Shown here: positions 45,151 to 59,700 of the stretch, piece by piece
Position numbering within the stretch: the stretch's first letter is position 1
Layout: every line of letters begins with the position of its first letter
Source of the DNA: Cristatella mucedo
Taxonomy: Eukaryota > Bryozoa > Phylactolaemata > Cristatellidae
Reading direction: 5' to 3'
Assembly (NCBI GenBank): GCA_009760855.2
Contig: WPIO01000012.1
Coordinates: forward strand, 3,938,501-4,002,500
DNA length: 64,000 bases
The notes under the pieces: generated by a model
The model's input: the letters and a program-made list of their open reading frames with translations, nothing else
What the model was told of the DNA's origin: nothing
Databases searched by the model: none
Translations under genes and position numbers: made by a program

Positions 45151-45182
<32 letters not shown>

Positions 45183-47643
45183 TCACTTGATAAAGCGCCC
45201 TCAGAGAACTTAATCTCTCTCTAGGCGCTTTACATTTGCTGTAAAGTGAAATGACATTGAATGGTAAGTAAAATCATGCTTGAAAAAACAAACGAAATGA
45301 ATAATATGGTTAGGGGTGACATGCACAGGGTCAGCATGCAAATGTGGTTAGTGGCAGCATGCACAGTGTCAGCACGCATAAGCACATCAAGGACGAATCA
45401 CAGGGACCCACTAAATGCTGTCCTAAATAGGTGTGTTTTTAGGTTTCTTTTAAATGTGGTCAGGTCAGGGGATGTTCTGACGCAAGTCGGGAGGGAGTTA
45501 GTTCCAGGCTTTGCGAGCGTACGAGGTAAATGCGTGGTCTCCAAAGGATTTGAGCTTTGTACGAGGTATTGGTAAACTGTTGAATTCCGAAAAGTGGGTG
45601 GTACGATGATTGGCCTAATGGGGTAGTATATCTGAAAGATAGGCTGGAGCCATAGAATAAAGAAACCTCAAAGTAAGCGACAAAACCTTGAAGTCAATCC
45701 GTTGCCTCACTGGTAGCCAGTGCAGGTCGGCGAGAAGTGGAGTAATGTGGCAACTGCGACGCTCACGACAGACAAGCCTAGCTGCAGAGTTTTGCACCAG
45801 CTGCAATCGCCTGATCGCACATGCTGGTAGGCCAGTGAGCAGTGAGTTGCAGAAGTCGAGACGAGATGTCACGAATGCATGGACCAACTTGGACGTGGTA
45901 TTTTTATCTAAACAGGCCTGAATTTTAGCAATGTTATGAAGCTGAAAATAGGCAGATTTGACTGTGGAGCTGATGTGGTCGTCTAACGAGAGGTCGCTTT
46001 GGAATATGACACCTAGATTTCGAGCTGATTCAACTGGAGATATGCTCGCAGAGCCAATTTTGAGAGTCAGCCTTTCCAATCTCCGGATCACACTGGGTTT
46101 GCCCATAACTAGTAAGTTAGTTTTATCATCGTAAAGTTTTAGAAAATTTGCTGCCATCCATGTGCGGATGTCATCAATATATGCAGCTAGTGAGTTTAGA
46201 GAATTTGAGGTGCTCGAAGGCTGTGAGGGATCAAAGCAAAGGTACAACTGAGTGTCATCTGCATAGAAGTAACACTAAATCAAACGACCGAAATAGTGGA
46301 TCGTATTGTCTGACAGCCAGTACTCTCTATTTATGAGGCACCAAGCTAGTATTTGATACACCAAAATGCCACCAGTCACAGTAAAAAAGGCTAAGACAAT
46401 TTATTAAAAAAGTTACCACACTGCTACTGCAAGCAGTAATCACACTGCAGAGACATTATTTACTAAGTACACGTGGTCTCGATAAGCAAGGCATGCCATT
46501 ACATGGATGAGATATGATGCCACACCAAACCTGAGGAGACGACATAGGACCTGCATAAGCTGCCACGTTCAAATCAGATCGATCCGTACAGAAAAATACG
46601 TCGGATGGGTTGCTGGGGTAACCACTACACGCCGCTATCAGTGAAACGCCTTGCGAGTCTGACGTCGGAGACCACGGTTCACCAAGCACAGGTGGCAGTG
46701 AGTTGTCTTCGGCTCGTAGCAGTGGCACATAAAACACACCGTCTGTAATTTAACTTTTTGAGTTAAATGAAAAGACCAGCAAGCTTGGTCACAGTCGACC
46801 AAACACAATAGTACAAAGTGCAGGGTTCGCTGGTATAAAAGTTGAAAATTCTGAGAGCCCGAAGCTTTTCAGGACAGTTCTAAAACTTGCAGTCGAACGA
46901 TAACAAGCTATTTGCTACCAGGCATGTACCAACAAAGAGCCGCTAGCAGCAGCAGCAACAGCCACAGAGTGATTTGTGTAAGAGCACATCGAGTAATGGC
47001 TAAGCATTAATTAGCAAAAAAGAAAAAGCATAGGCAAAATGGATGCACATATGCCAAGTCAACCTTGCTGCTCTCTTAACACTAACATCAAGCGATTTCT
47101 AGTAATTTTTCCCATGCTAGTAAAAAACCAAGGATGCACATAAAACAATTAACATCTCCAATTTCTTGAAGAGTAAGTACATGAAGGATAACCACAGGAA
47201 CGAAGCAAATGTTGCTCGCAACGAATATGTAGTTAGTAGCTTTCTTTTAAACGTCGTCAAGCCATCAAATGCTTATAATAATAAATTTGTATAGCCCCTC
47301 AGAGAACTGAGTCTCTTTCTAAACAGTTTACAGATGCCGTATAAAAAGCATTTTCAAATAATTAGTGGTAACATCTGCAAGTAGCAGCACAGTATAGGCA
47401 GGCATATGCACACAAGAACAAATCATAAAGACCTACTAAATTCTCTAATACAAAAGGCGTTTGAAACTCTTTTTAAGTGTTGTCATGTCAGGGATGCTAT
47501 AACGTGATAGTGAACGTCAGTAGTGATTTCCAGGCTATGGGAGCATAAGAACTAAAGGCACGGTCTACAAACTTTTTAAGGTTCGTACGAGGTATTGCTA
47601 AACGATTCGAGTCAGGCCACTGGGTTTTACTATTCTTGGACTG

Positions 47644-47723
<80 letters not shown>

Positions 47724-50700
47724 TTCTGATATGTAGGCTGGTAGCATTAAACGTAGTGACGTCAGTTGGTGGAAAGTTCCAGGCTTTGGGAACTTAGGAT
47801 GTGAAGGCACGCCAATAAGGATTTGATGTCGCAAAGAAGCACAGTTAAACGACCAGTCAGAGGAGCAGGTATTAAGTAGGAAAGCACAAGCAGTAGGTAC
47901 TTGAGAGAGCTAAGAAGGAGCAAGAGAATGGAGGGACCTATAAATGAAGACAGAATCACGAAGTCGATGAGCTGCTTTATATAGGTCCCGTGCAAGTCAG
48001 ACAGAAGCGGCAGAACATGACCACAAAGCAAAGGGTCATAATAAAATGAGAACTGAATAAAATAGAGAATGATAGAAAATGAAAATGAAATTAGAAACTG
48101 AGAACAAACTAAGCACTGAGTCAGTTTTACAGAAGTTTTTTTTACACTGCATTGCACAAATTGCTATGCAGTGCTAAGAGTAAGAGAATTTCGAATTCTT
48201 AAAATTTTGGCTATAGGAATATTTAAGAGTGCACCAGAATCTGCAGAGATAGTTTATTATGCCCACTCTATTTTTTTTATACCGAATACAGCAGTCGATC
48301 GATACAGTTTATACCGGTAAATGCATTTTGCACTATAAACCCATACGAACCCACTATTGATGGCTCTGAAGCAAATAAGATTGACTAAACAAACAGCTAC
48401 ATGTTGACATGCTGGCCAAAGCAATCAACACACCAGAAAAGGTTTCAACAAATTTCAACGGGAGCACAAATTGTCAGCTTACGAAAGGAACATATTACAA
48501 TTCACATTTTTTTGGCATTAAACAGCAGTAAAGAGGTTGCTGCTTTAGAGGCATCCCATTTCAAGTGGTTGCTTAACGTTGTTGGCTTATCCGTTATGCT
48601 TCATTACCTCTCAGATAGTCCTGAATTACTTTCTTCTCAGACATACGACCTGTAGAAGCTCTGGTACATGCTACGTCAAAAGGAGTTTGACCAAACTTGT
48701 TGACAGGAATTTTGTTGACGGTCTGATATAGCAGCAGAAGCATCACCACATCGGTATGACCATGCTTGCTGGCAAAATGTAACGGTGTCTCGTAGCACTA
48801 AAACAAGAAGCATTTGCACAGCCAGGTAGCTACATTTTTCTAGCCCTCGGGTCTTACTTAGCCTAAGGCATTACATGCATTCAAAACCAACATGTTGGAG
48901 GATGGTGAAGTGAAGAATACTAAACAAATAGTGAATTAAAAAAAATCCTATCATAAAGAAAAAAAATGACCATTCTTGTCTATGCAGCCACGCTGTCTGC
49001 TACAAGAAGCTGGAAACCCAGCTGCTTAGCACAACTTTCAGCAACCCAGCTAATCTATACAAAGGCTTGAATTCTTCGGATGGCAGCACTAAGGAAGGAC
49101 ACCATGTTTGACCAGCACTGTTGCGACAACACACACAAGTTCTGCTACTCGTCCAAATGAGCATTTTGCACTCGCATATTGGCTCCATAAAAGTCTGTGG
49201 AGGAATTTACCCACACAATTTTAAGGTCGAGCATGTTCCAGTGAGCTGTCCACAAACAGGTCCTCACTTTCTGCATTCTGCTGGCGGTATGTAGCAGCAG
49301 CAGCAGCCGTGCTAGGGAAATATTTAAAACACACCGGTCAGACCATTGTCGGCCTATGAACCTATAGGCACTCATGGCCACCCTGGGATAGGCACCATTC
49401 TGTTGAGGGCTAAAGGCAGCTTTAAGGGCTCAGAGATGATCTCATCAACAATAGAAATGATGGATTGCACCATATATCAATTTCAAGGCATAACTCTGCC
49501 ATTTAAAAAATCTCGGGGTCTTATTGGAATCGAGCCTCGAAGGATATTAACACAAGACTCCCCCCCCCCCGAGAAACAGAGCATGAGACGAGTGCTTCCA
49601 GCCTGTTTTACTACCCCCTTTTGATCGATTGGGTGAAAACCGGTGTGGCTTCATCATGCCAAAGGCTAAGGTGAACACTATGCGATTGGAAGATGAGCTT
49701 GACCAAAATAGCCCAGAAACAAGAAGCTGCTACAGGGACCAAACCAGTAAGCTAATGCTATGGCATCGACTTGTGGGGTGAAGGATACAATTTTGGACGA
49801 GTGGCCAAGAAAGTGGCCTGGCTGATTAAGCAGCATTAAGCTAAAAGAATGCTTTTAGCATAACAAGCATACACACTGGTGAGCCAAAGATTGGTACCTC
49901 ATTTATTGGACAGTCAAAAAAATCAATTTCAACTCTTTGGTAACAACAAGCATGGTTTTCGAGTAAGTCAAACACAAGGTAATAAATACAGAGCCGAGCC
50001 CTGAAGCACACTGTGAAGCACAGCATTGGCGAGATCATGGCATGTCACCATGTCAGATATACTACCCCATCAGGCCCAGCATCGTACCACCCGCTTTTCG
50101 GAATCCAACAGTCTAGAAATACCTCATACAAACCTTAAATCCTTTGGAGACCGTGCATTTAGTTCATATGCTCCCAAAGCCTGGTACTCCCTCCCGACCT
50201 GCGTCAAAACATCCCCTGACCTGACCACATTTAAAAGGAACCTAAAAACACCTATTTAGGACAGCATTTAGTGGGTCCCTGTGATTCGTCCTTGATGTGC
50301 TTATGCGTGCTGACACTGTGCATGCTGCCACTAACCACATTTGCATGCTGACCCTGTGCATGTCACCCCTAACCATATTATTCATTTCGTTTGTTTTTTC
50401 AAGCATGATTTTACTTACCATTCAATGTCATTTCACTTTACAGCAAATGTAAAGCGCCTAGAGAGAGATTAAGTTCTCTGAGGGCGCTTTATCAAGTGAA
50501 TTATTATTATTATTATCATGGTTTGGAGCACTTTCGGGTGCATATGTTACAGCACGGCACCACATTCCTGGAATTAGGGACCAGAATGTTTACATCAACA
50601 TGATGCAAAACAGGCAATCCATGCGTTCGACGACCGTTGAGGTATATTTATTAGCAAAATAATGAGGCAGTTGTCCAACGACCTTGGGCCTTTGTATATC

Positions 50701-53700
50701 CTGCAAATGGCACTGAGCATATAGGCATCTCTAACCCAAAAACTACTGATTAGGCAAGGAGAAAATATCTTCGGAGAGACAGTTGCATTAACATGCATAA
50801 ACTGGCATTCACAGCAAAAAATCCCAGAAAACTCAATCTAAAAATTTATGACGATAAAGATATTGTAATAAAAACTTTTTGAATATTTCTTAAAACTTAA
50901 TTACGGAATATAGACTACATTTTCAATTTCAGCAATGAGAATACTCCACAGTGAATGTAAGTCGATAATTAAATAACGATGATCAGAGGCCGGCTCATCG
51001 TGATTTCACAATTCAATGCACAGCTTAAAGGTCCGAGTTCAACCACGAGACTGCAAATGTTGCTGCTACATATGCAAATCATTAAATTATATTTTCCAAT
51101 AATTTTGATATGCCACTAATAATAATTGTACTACTGAAGTCCTATAAATAAGACAAAGGGTAAACTGTAAGCATAACTGGTGGACTCACTCATGGACTCA
51201 AGTACTTCAAGTACGTTCAAAACTACACAAGTTGATAGAATTATCTCACCCCTTTGTCCGGCGTGTTAAGGTACATGTCGGTGATTCGACTGATACGGAC
51301 GTGCCGCATGTCATCACGGTCCCGTGGGTAAAGGCTGCCCAGGTAGCTGACGTCGGTGATCGTGTCCAGCACCAGCCGGGCGATGGCTACCTGGCCGGCC
51401 TTGGAAGCTACATGCAGGGCGTTGTACCTAAAATTTTCCTGCACGGTTGCATGCACAGAGGTTAACTCAGCACATTGGCAGGAACAAGGTTTGGTAAAAA
51501 AATCAGGCATTCGAACAGCCCACCGACTTTAGGGTCGCAGACAGGCACCAACCTGCAGCAGTGTGGGCGTGTCACCAGCGCTGATCAGATAACGAGGATT
51601 CGAGCGAATCAGCAGTCGCACATGCTCACAGTCGCCTCGTTCAATGCTAGCCCGAAGCTGACAGAGATCTTGTGTCTTCACACTGCCAAACGCGGCTCGT
51701 TCAGGGTTATCAGGAACCACGTCGCAGGCAGCCTAGTAGAAAGGAATGAAAATGGCACCTCAACAGGAAGGAGCAAGATGTAAATACATATCAGACATAA
51801 TATGACCAGCCAAGTGTGAGGGAGCTAAAAGTTAAAGGGCTTACTAAAGGTAAAACTACAGTAGACAACTTACTCAAATTATAGTGAACAAATCGGTAAC
51901 AAAGGAGCCATTAAACAATAGCTCTTCAGGAAGGCTGTCAAACTTATCAAAGTAAGAGTTTCATTTTTAACTAATTCACATTGCATCCGAGAAACAAAAC
52001 ACTACATGGCCGAAATAAGAGCCAAGTAATAATGTAGCCCCATACAAAGCAGTTGTACCATAGGATCACACTGCCCACTACAAAAGCAACACGTTCGCCT
52101 AGAGTATTAGCAAAGAAAAAGGTGCACACAGCTATAAGAACAAATCCACACGGAGTGCAGCACTTCCATATTAGTACTAACACAATTTAATTATTAGACT
52201 AGCGTGGAAAAATAATAAATTCTAGCTACAAAGCAAATACGTTCTCAAATTAGATTAATATAAAACCTACTTAATATCTACAAGACTTATAGCGACTACA
52301 GACACTCAAAAGACCTAATCCTCAAAATGGGCTAGGCTAGAATCTCTTACAACCCCTAAAAGGTATCAGGGTGTCCTGTTCCAAATGACGTTTCACTCGA
52401 ACATTGCACTGGTTTGGCCATAACCACTCTGTATTTACTGCAAGGCTCTGTCACTCATATCGAGGTCCCCTCACTCTCTTTCGTCAGCCTATCATTCTGA
52501 ACTAACTTCATTCCGAACTGTCCAAACAGACTAGGTATCGTACAATCTGCTCGGCTGACTCAGCATAGTCTCAAAGTCGTTCAGCTACCAACCTCAAATC
52601 ATTTGAAGGGTGTGCCTTCAGTTCCCATACTTGCAAAAGCTACAAATCACTACCCACTGACATAACGACATCCCCCGACTTTCGACATCTAAAAGAAGCT
52701 AAAAACAAAAACAAACCCGTTCCTGACAGCACAGGCTCCGTCTTCGTCAAGTGCATCCATTATATGTTTATGTGTACTGAAATGCTAATTATTATCAATA
52801 TTCAGTTAGCATATTTCCCTTTTGGCATATATAAAAATGCCATGAAAGAGGGATTTAGTTGTCTTAGCATGATAGAGACTGGTTATTATTATTTAAAATA
52901 ATGCTGGGAAATGCCTCTAGCTGGAGAGTAATGAAGCTGGTGTTTTCTTTTGCATTTAAGCCAAAAGTTGGACATTTACTTCCAGGAATGACTGGGATGC
53001 ACATGCTGGCTATTCGCACTCAATTATACACTGCCCTCCAATAGTTTCTACACATGTGCTACCAGAATACTATTTTCCTAAAAACACGAGAAGCATTTGC
53101 ATAGCTATAGGTAGGTAGGTACATAGGTAGCTACATTTTTCTAGCCCCGGTTCTTACTTAGCCTATGAGTAACATGCATACAAAACCAACATGTTGAAGG
53201 ATGGTGACGTGAAAAGTACTACAAAACTAGTGACTTAAAAAATCCTGTCACGAAGAAAAATGACCATTCTTGTCTATGCAGCCACGCTGTCTGCTACAAG
53301 AAGCTGAAAACCCAGCTGCATTGCACAACTTTCTGCAACCCAGCTAATCTATACAAAGGCTTGAATTCTTCGGATGGTAGCAATACAGAAGGACAGCATG
53401 TTTGACCAGCACTGTTGCTATCTAACTTCATACCAGTTTCTATTTTTCAGAAAAAGCTTAGAAATAAATAAGTATACACAATTTATTTGGTAAAATCAAT
53501 AACCAGTCGAGGCACCATCATTTTTGATAAATTCGCCCAATTGTCTCAGCATCGGCTGAACCAGATTCCGGCACGGTTCTTGAGGAATTGATGCCCAGCT
53601 ATCCTTCAAAACCTCAAACAACTGATCGAATATTTCATGTGCCAGATAACTATGATCCTTAAGAGCATGATTGATTTCGTCCCATAGTTGTTTTATTGGG

Positions 53701-56700
53701 TTTAAGTCCTAGCTTCGGATGGCCACTGCATGACATCAATTGGCTCGAAGCCATATTCCTGGGTCCAGAAACTCTGTAACCGCCACAGCAATGTGCTTAG
53801 CATCTTTGTCATGCTGCCAACAGAAATTAAGCCCATGAAAAGCGTAAGCAGATGGGAAGCCAACATTTTGCAAAATATTGAGTTAAACATTCCGATTCAC
53901 AATTCCTGTGAGGACACCAGACACCAAACGTTGAGAAGAAACCGATACCATTACGACTACCGAATTTCGGTCTTTTGTACACCACTGCCAATGCACTCTT
54001 CTCCCATTAGCTGGCGAACGTACTTCCTCCTCTTGTCGAGGCTAAAGAAGTTGAATTTGGACTCATCAGTCCCAGCACTCAGCACCACTGTGCAACTGTC
54101 CAGTGCTGGTATCGGTGAGCAAAAATCTAGCCTTGTTTTTGTGTGCTGCACAGTCAACAATATCTGGCACTTAGGTACCCAGGTGCATTTGTTCCTTATT
54201 GTTCCCATTTGTGCTGTCTACTTATTTTGGCTTACGAACATTCTGGTTATTCTAACAGTCTATTTTATCAGTGGTAAACCTGTCCATCAGCGCCATGCTT
54301 TTCAGGAGGCTGTCATCCCTCGGAGAAGTTACTCAAAGGCAACCCTCGTTGGGCAGTGCCTCTGTACTACCCTAGTCCAGGTGGTTCCTAATAGTTGTCC
54401 AAACAGTGCCCTCAGAGATCTTACTCTGCCTCGCGATTTCTTGGCTTGAATTGCCATCACTGTGAACCAACATCTAAACTGCTCTTGTACCTTCAGCAAG
54501 CTGTGCAACTAGGGCATGTTCTGGTAGTCTACAGAGAATCAGTATGGCACGGGCTACCTTCAGCAGGTCAAGGAGATGGTCACGTGACCACACACGCCCC
54601 TCGTTTACACCGGGAGCCACTGACTCTTTTGCCGGCAAATGCCAGTTGCCAAATATAGCAAACTGTCCAAAATTATATTTACGAATTGTTACAAGTTAAT
54701 AATTAGTGTAGCATAATAAATTTTTAGAGGGCAGTGTATGTACCTTAAACTTGACAAGACAAACGCTGACTTTACAGATATTATATAGTAACCAAGGCTA
54801 AGAGTTCACAGATACCACTCGGAGTTAAGACGAACTATACCTGCAGCAAAATTCTGTTAATGCAGTAAAGCTGCCTAATCTGTGTGTCTCTCTCAGTGCC
54901 CGTCTTTCTAAGTGTGTTGGGCCCCAAGGATGGGTTAATTAAGCACCAAATAGGCTTGGGGCTCTGTTCTGCCACTGACCGAGTACCCAACGTCTAGCCG
55001 GAGATAAATGCATACAAGGGAAGGAATCTTGACAAGCCCTTAAGGATGAAGGGCATGCTAATGAATGCTTACACGACACATGACTCATCAGACCAGTCAT
55101 AATGCAATGTAGTCAACGGGAGGCCTTTACTGCTAGCGATGCTTGCTTAGCCATGTCTTGGTGACCAGCTGGCAATGCTAGAAGTTACCAAGGGTATCGT
55201 TTACTGATATGATGGAACTAAACCACGTCATGGCAGTAAGGCTCAATTTTCTGCAGACTTTGAAATAGGCAGACAACAACTCCAGGAATGCACAAGCAGA
55301 TGATGTTAGACTCTGGTATGGGTTGATTGTTCATCTGGGCCAGATGAAGGCAGTGAGAAGGAGGTGACATTAGTGGGGGGGGGGGGTGACTCAAAAATAC
55401 TGCTGGGAGATGGGGTGAGACAGGGGAAAGGCATGAGAAAAGCTTTTCTATAAGGTTCCCGACTTGTTCTAGTCCTTAAGGAAAAAGGTTACATCAATGA
55501 CAGCTCAAAAGCCAGGTAGGGTGACTTAGGATTAATGCAGTACACACACAGTTTGATTCTAGCCAGTAAGTTCCAGTCTGGCTTTAGAGCTAATCACTCC
55601 ACAGAGTCAGCATTGCTTAGGGTATACAACGACCTACTTAGGAATGCAGACATGGGTAGAGTGTCTCTGCTTGTTTTGCTTGATCTTTCGGGAAGCTCTT
55701 AATACCATCGATCATAAAGTTCTTCTAGAGCGCCTCTCATCTTGCCTGGGTGTCACTGGCACTGCTCTGCAATAGTTCAGGTCCTATCTCAGTGGGAGAC
55801 TCTAGAGTATTGACGTGAATGGACAAAGATCATCCGAGGTACCTCTGAAATATGGGGTACCTCAGGGCTCCGTGCTAGGTCCGGTTCTTTTCACGGTTTA
55901 TACTCTCCCTCTCGCTGATGTGATTGCCAAGCACAATCTAGGCTTTCACTTCTATGCGGATGACACTCAGTTGTACCTTTGCTTTGATCCCTCCCAGCCT
56001 TCGAGCACCTCAAATTCTCTCAACTCACTTGCTACATGCATTGATGACATCTGCACATGGATGGCAGCAAATTTTCTAAAACTTAACGATGATAAAACTA
56101 ACTTACTAGTTATGGGCAAACCCAATGTGATTCAGAGATTGGAAAGGCTGATGCTCAAAATTGGCTATGCCAGCATATCTCCTGCCTAATCAGCTCGAAA
56201 TCTAGGTGTCATATTCCAAAACGACCTCTCGTTAGACGACCAGATCAGCTCCACAGTCAAATCTGCCTATTTTCAGCTTCGTAACATTGCTAAAATTCGG
56301 GCTTGTTTAGATAAAAATACCACGTCCAAGTTGGTCCATGCATTCGTGACATCCCGTCTCGACTTCTGCAACTCACTGCTTACTGGCCTACCAGCATGTG
56401 CGATCAGGCGATTGCAGCTGGTGCAAAACTCGACAGCTAGGCTTGTCTGTCGTGAGCGTCGCAGTTGCCACATAACTCCACTTCTCGCCGACCTGCACTG
56501 GCTACCAGTCAAGCAACAGATTGACTTCAAGATTTTGTCCCTCACTTTTAGGTCCCTTCATTCTATGGCTCCAGCCTATCTGTCAGATATGCTACCCCAT
56601 CAGGCCAAGCATCGTACCACCAGCTTTTCGGAATCCAACAGTCTGGAAATACCTCGGACAAACCTTAAATCCTTTGGAGACCGTGCATTTAGCTCGTATG

Positions 56701-59700
56701 CTCCCAAAGCCTGGAACTCCCTCCCGACCTCCGTTAGAACATCCCCTGACCTGACCACATTTAAAAGAAACTTAAAAACACACCTATTTAGGACAGCATT
56801 TAGTGGGTCCCTGTGATTCGTCCTTGATGTGCTTATGCGTGCTGACACTGTGCATGCTGCCACTAACCACATTTGCATGCTGACCCTGTGCATGTCTCCC
56901 CTAACCATATTATTCATTTTGTTTGTTTTTCAAGCATGATTTTACTTACTATTCTATTGCATATCACTTTGCAGCAAATGTAAAGCACCTAGAGAGAGAG
57001 ATTAAGTTCTCTGAGGGCGCTTTATCAAGTGCATAATTATTATAATTATTATTATTATATTCATTCTAGTCAGTCAAGCTAATTTAGATGACATAGTAAC
57101 ACACACATAAGCTCACAAACAAGGACATACCTTGGTTTCGAGATTGGCATAATTCACAGCAAATGCTGCTGCTTCATCTTCGGTATCAAAGCACTTGAAG
57201 CGCGACCCCGGGTAACTTTTCAATGCCTTCAGCACATCTGCATGACTCCGGAATATTCTTTCTACAACAGAACAACAGCAAAATCCTTATACAAACTGGT
57301 GACAATACTGACTACTTTTCTAGATAGGTACAGAAGCAAGCTTTTCCAAATAGACTAATCACAAATGTCGAGAGATGTTCACTGTTGTATGCATGATCTT
57401 CCATTATATAAGCTACAACAACAATTAAGTTTTATAGGATTTTACAGAATGGGCAAATTACTAAAAAAAATTCTGAGGTAATGAAATGTAATATATCTCC
57501 TTCTGTAACTCCACAAAGCCATAAAGACTAGGTGGGTGTTGCAAAGGAGAGTTGTATATAGCACACTCAGCCTAAGTGGCTTTCGGAATGCACTCGGTAG
57601 TCAACAGACGTGACACTTATGCAGACGGCCTTCAGCGATCCAACAAGAAACTTTCCAGTACAGTTAAAATCATACTAATGTAATAATGGAATCGTCATAT
57701 TAGACATGTTGATGCTTTTGCTAACTATTTCTTAATTCCTCGAAAGTAATCAAATCCAGCTAAATTACGAGACATGTGCATTTTTAAATAAGCTCGAACA
57801 CACGGATCTAATTATTTTAACTGATTCGAGGCCATCTAATGTAATAATAATAATATTAATAGTAATGCACTTAATAAAGCACCCTCAGAGAACTCAATCT
57901 CTTTCTAGGCACTTCACATTTGCTGCAAAGGGAAACCTGATTGAATAGTGAGCAATATCATGCTTGATAAACAACATGAATAACATGATGAGGGGTGACA
58001 TGCACAGGGTAAGCATGCAAGTGTGGTTAGTGGCAGCATGCACAGTGTCAGCAGGCATAAGCAAATAAAGGACAAATCACAGGGACCCACTAAATGCTGT
58101 GCTAATTAGGTGTGTTTTTAGTTAAATGTGGTCAAGTCAGGTGATGTTCTGTTGCAAGTCGGGAGGGAGTTCCAGGCTTTGGAAGCATATGAACTAAATG
58201 TACGGTCTCCAAAGGATTTGAGGTTTGTACGAGGTATTTGTAGACTGTTGGATTCCGAAAAGTGGGTGGTACGATGTGTTTAGCCTGATGGGGTAGTATA
58301 TCTGACAGATAGGCTGGAGGCAAAGAATGAAGGGACCTAAAAGTGACCACAAAGTGAGGTACAAAACCTTGAAGTCGATCTGTTGCTTGACAGGTAGCCA
58401 GTGCAGGTCGACGAGAAGTGGTGTGATGTATCAACTGCTATGCTCACGACAGACAAGCCTAGCAGCCGAGTTTTGCACCAACTGTAAGTGCCTGATTGCA
58501 TTTGCCGGTAGGCAAGCAAGCAGTGAGTTACAGAAGTCAAGACGGGATGTCACAAATGCAGGACCAACTTAGACGTGGTATCCTTATCTAAATAAGCCCA
58601 AATTTTAGCAATGTTATGTATCTGAAAGTAGGCAGACTTGATTGTGAGTCGTAATGGCTCACTAGGTAAGGCGGTTGCTTTTCACGACCTCGGCCCCGAG
58701 GTCGTGGGTTTGAATCCTGTGGTGGGCGATCCTTTATCGCCACCGCAAGCGGTGGTGATAGCCGTAAAGGCTCTTCTGTCTCTATACAAAAAGAGGCTGT
58801 TAAATCAGCTATTATTATTATTATTATTATTATACTATTATCATTATTGTGGAGCTGATGTGATCGTCTAAAGAGAAGTCACTTTGGAAGATGACACCTA
58901 GATTTCGAGCCGATTCAACAGGAGATATGCTGGCAATGTATCTGTGTATAACCGTGTGTAACTCCATAAAGCCACATGAGCTACATGGGTGTTATGCAGG
59001 AGATTTTTGTATAATAACACATTCAAAGCCTAAGCAACTTTCGTTACGAATTTGGTAGCCAACGGACTTTATCTCGTCCAACAAATACATAATTAAAAAA
59101 AAATTCTTTGTATAGCGCCCCAAGAGAACTTAATCTCTATTCAGGTGCTTCACATATGCCTCGGGGCTCGAGCCCACAACCTCAGTAAGACCTTGGTCGG
59201 GGCTAGCACCTTAGCCACTGGACCAAACCAGCGTGGCAACAAAGAGAAAGTGAGAAGCACGGCTGAATCAAGAAAGCAGTTAAGGTGGTGAGTAGCATGG
59301 AAGTAGCAGCTCAGGATGGCTGGAAAAGATGTGCCAAAGTCAGAAGCAAGAGAGGAGATGTCGTCGCATAAGCCCTGCTGACCCTGTGCATGTCACCCCT
59401 AATCATGTTACTCATTTTGATTGTTTTTCAAGCATGATTTTACTTACCATTCAATTGCATTTCCCTTTGCAGCAAATGTAAAGCGCCTAGAAAGAGATTA
59501 AGTTTTCTGAGGGCGCTTTATCAAGTGCGTTAATATTATATTATTACCTTGCTAGCAGACTCCTTAATGTCAGTGAATGTGGATGTATAAAGCACTAAAT
59601 GGGTCATACCGACTTGAGTAGCTTCTTTCTTCGCCAAAACAGCAAATCCAGTTGTGAAGCATCGCAGGGACCCGTGCCCACACAGTGCCAAGAGTTTTCT

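Noticed and set aside
53730-54449. 239-codon plus-strand ORF
   Set aside because: Antisense of the decayed Tc1 transposase, whose motifs are on the minus strand.
58640-58850. Functional tRNA gene
   Set aside because: Box A and box B are present, but no cloverleaf or acceptor stem. The sequence continues into a SINE body repeated elsewhere.
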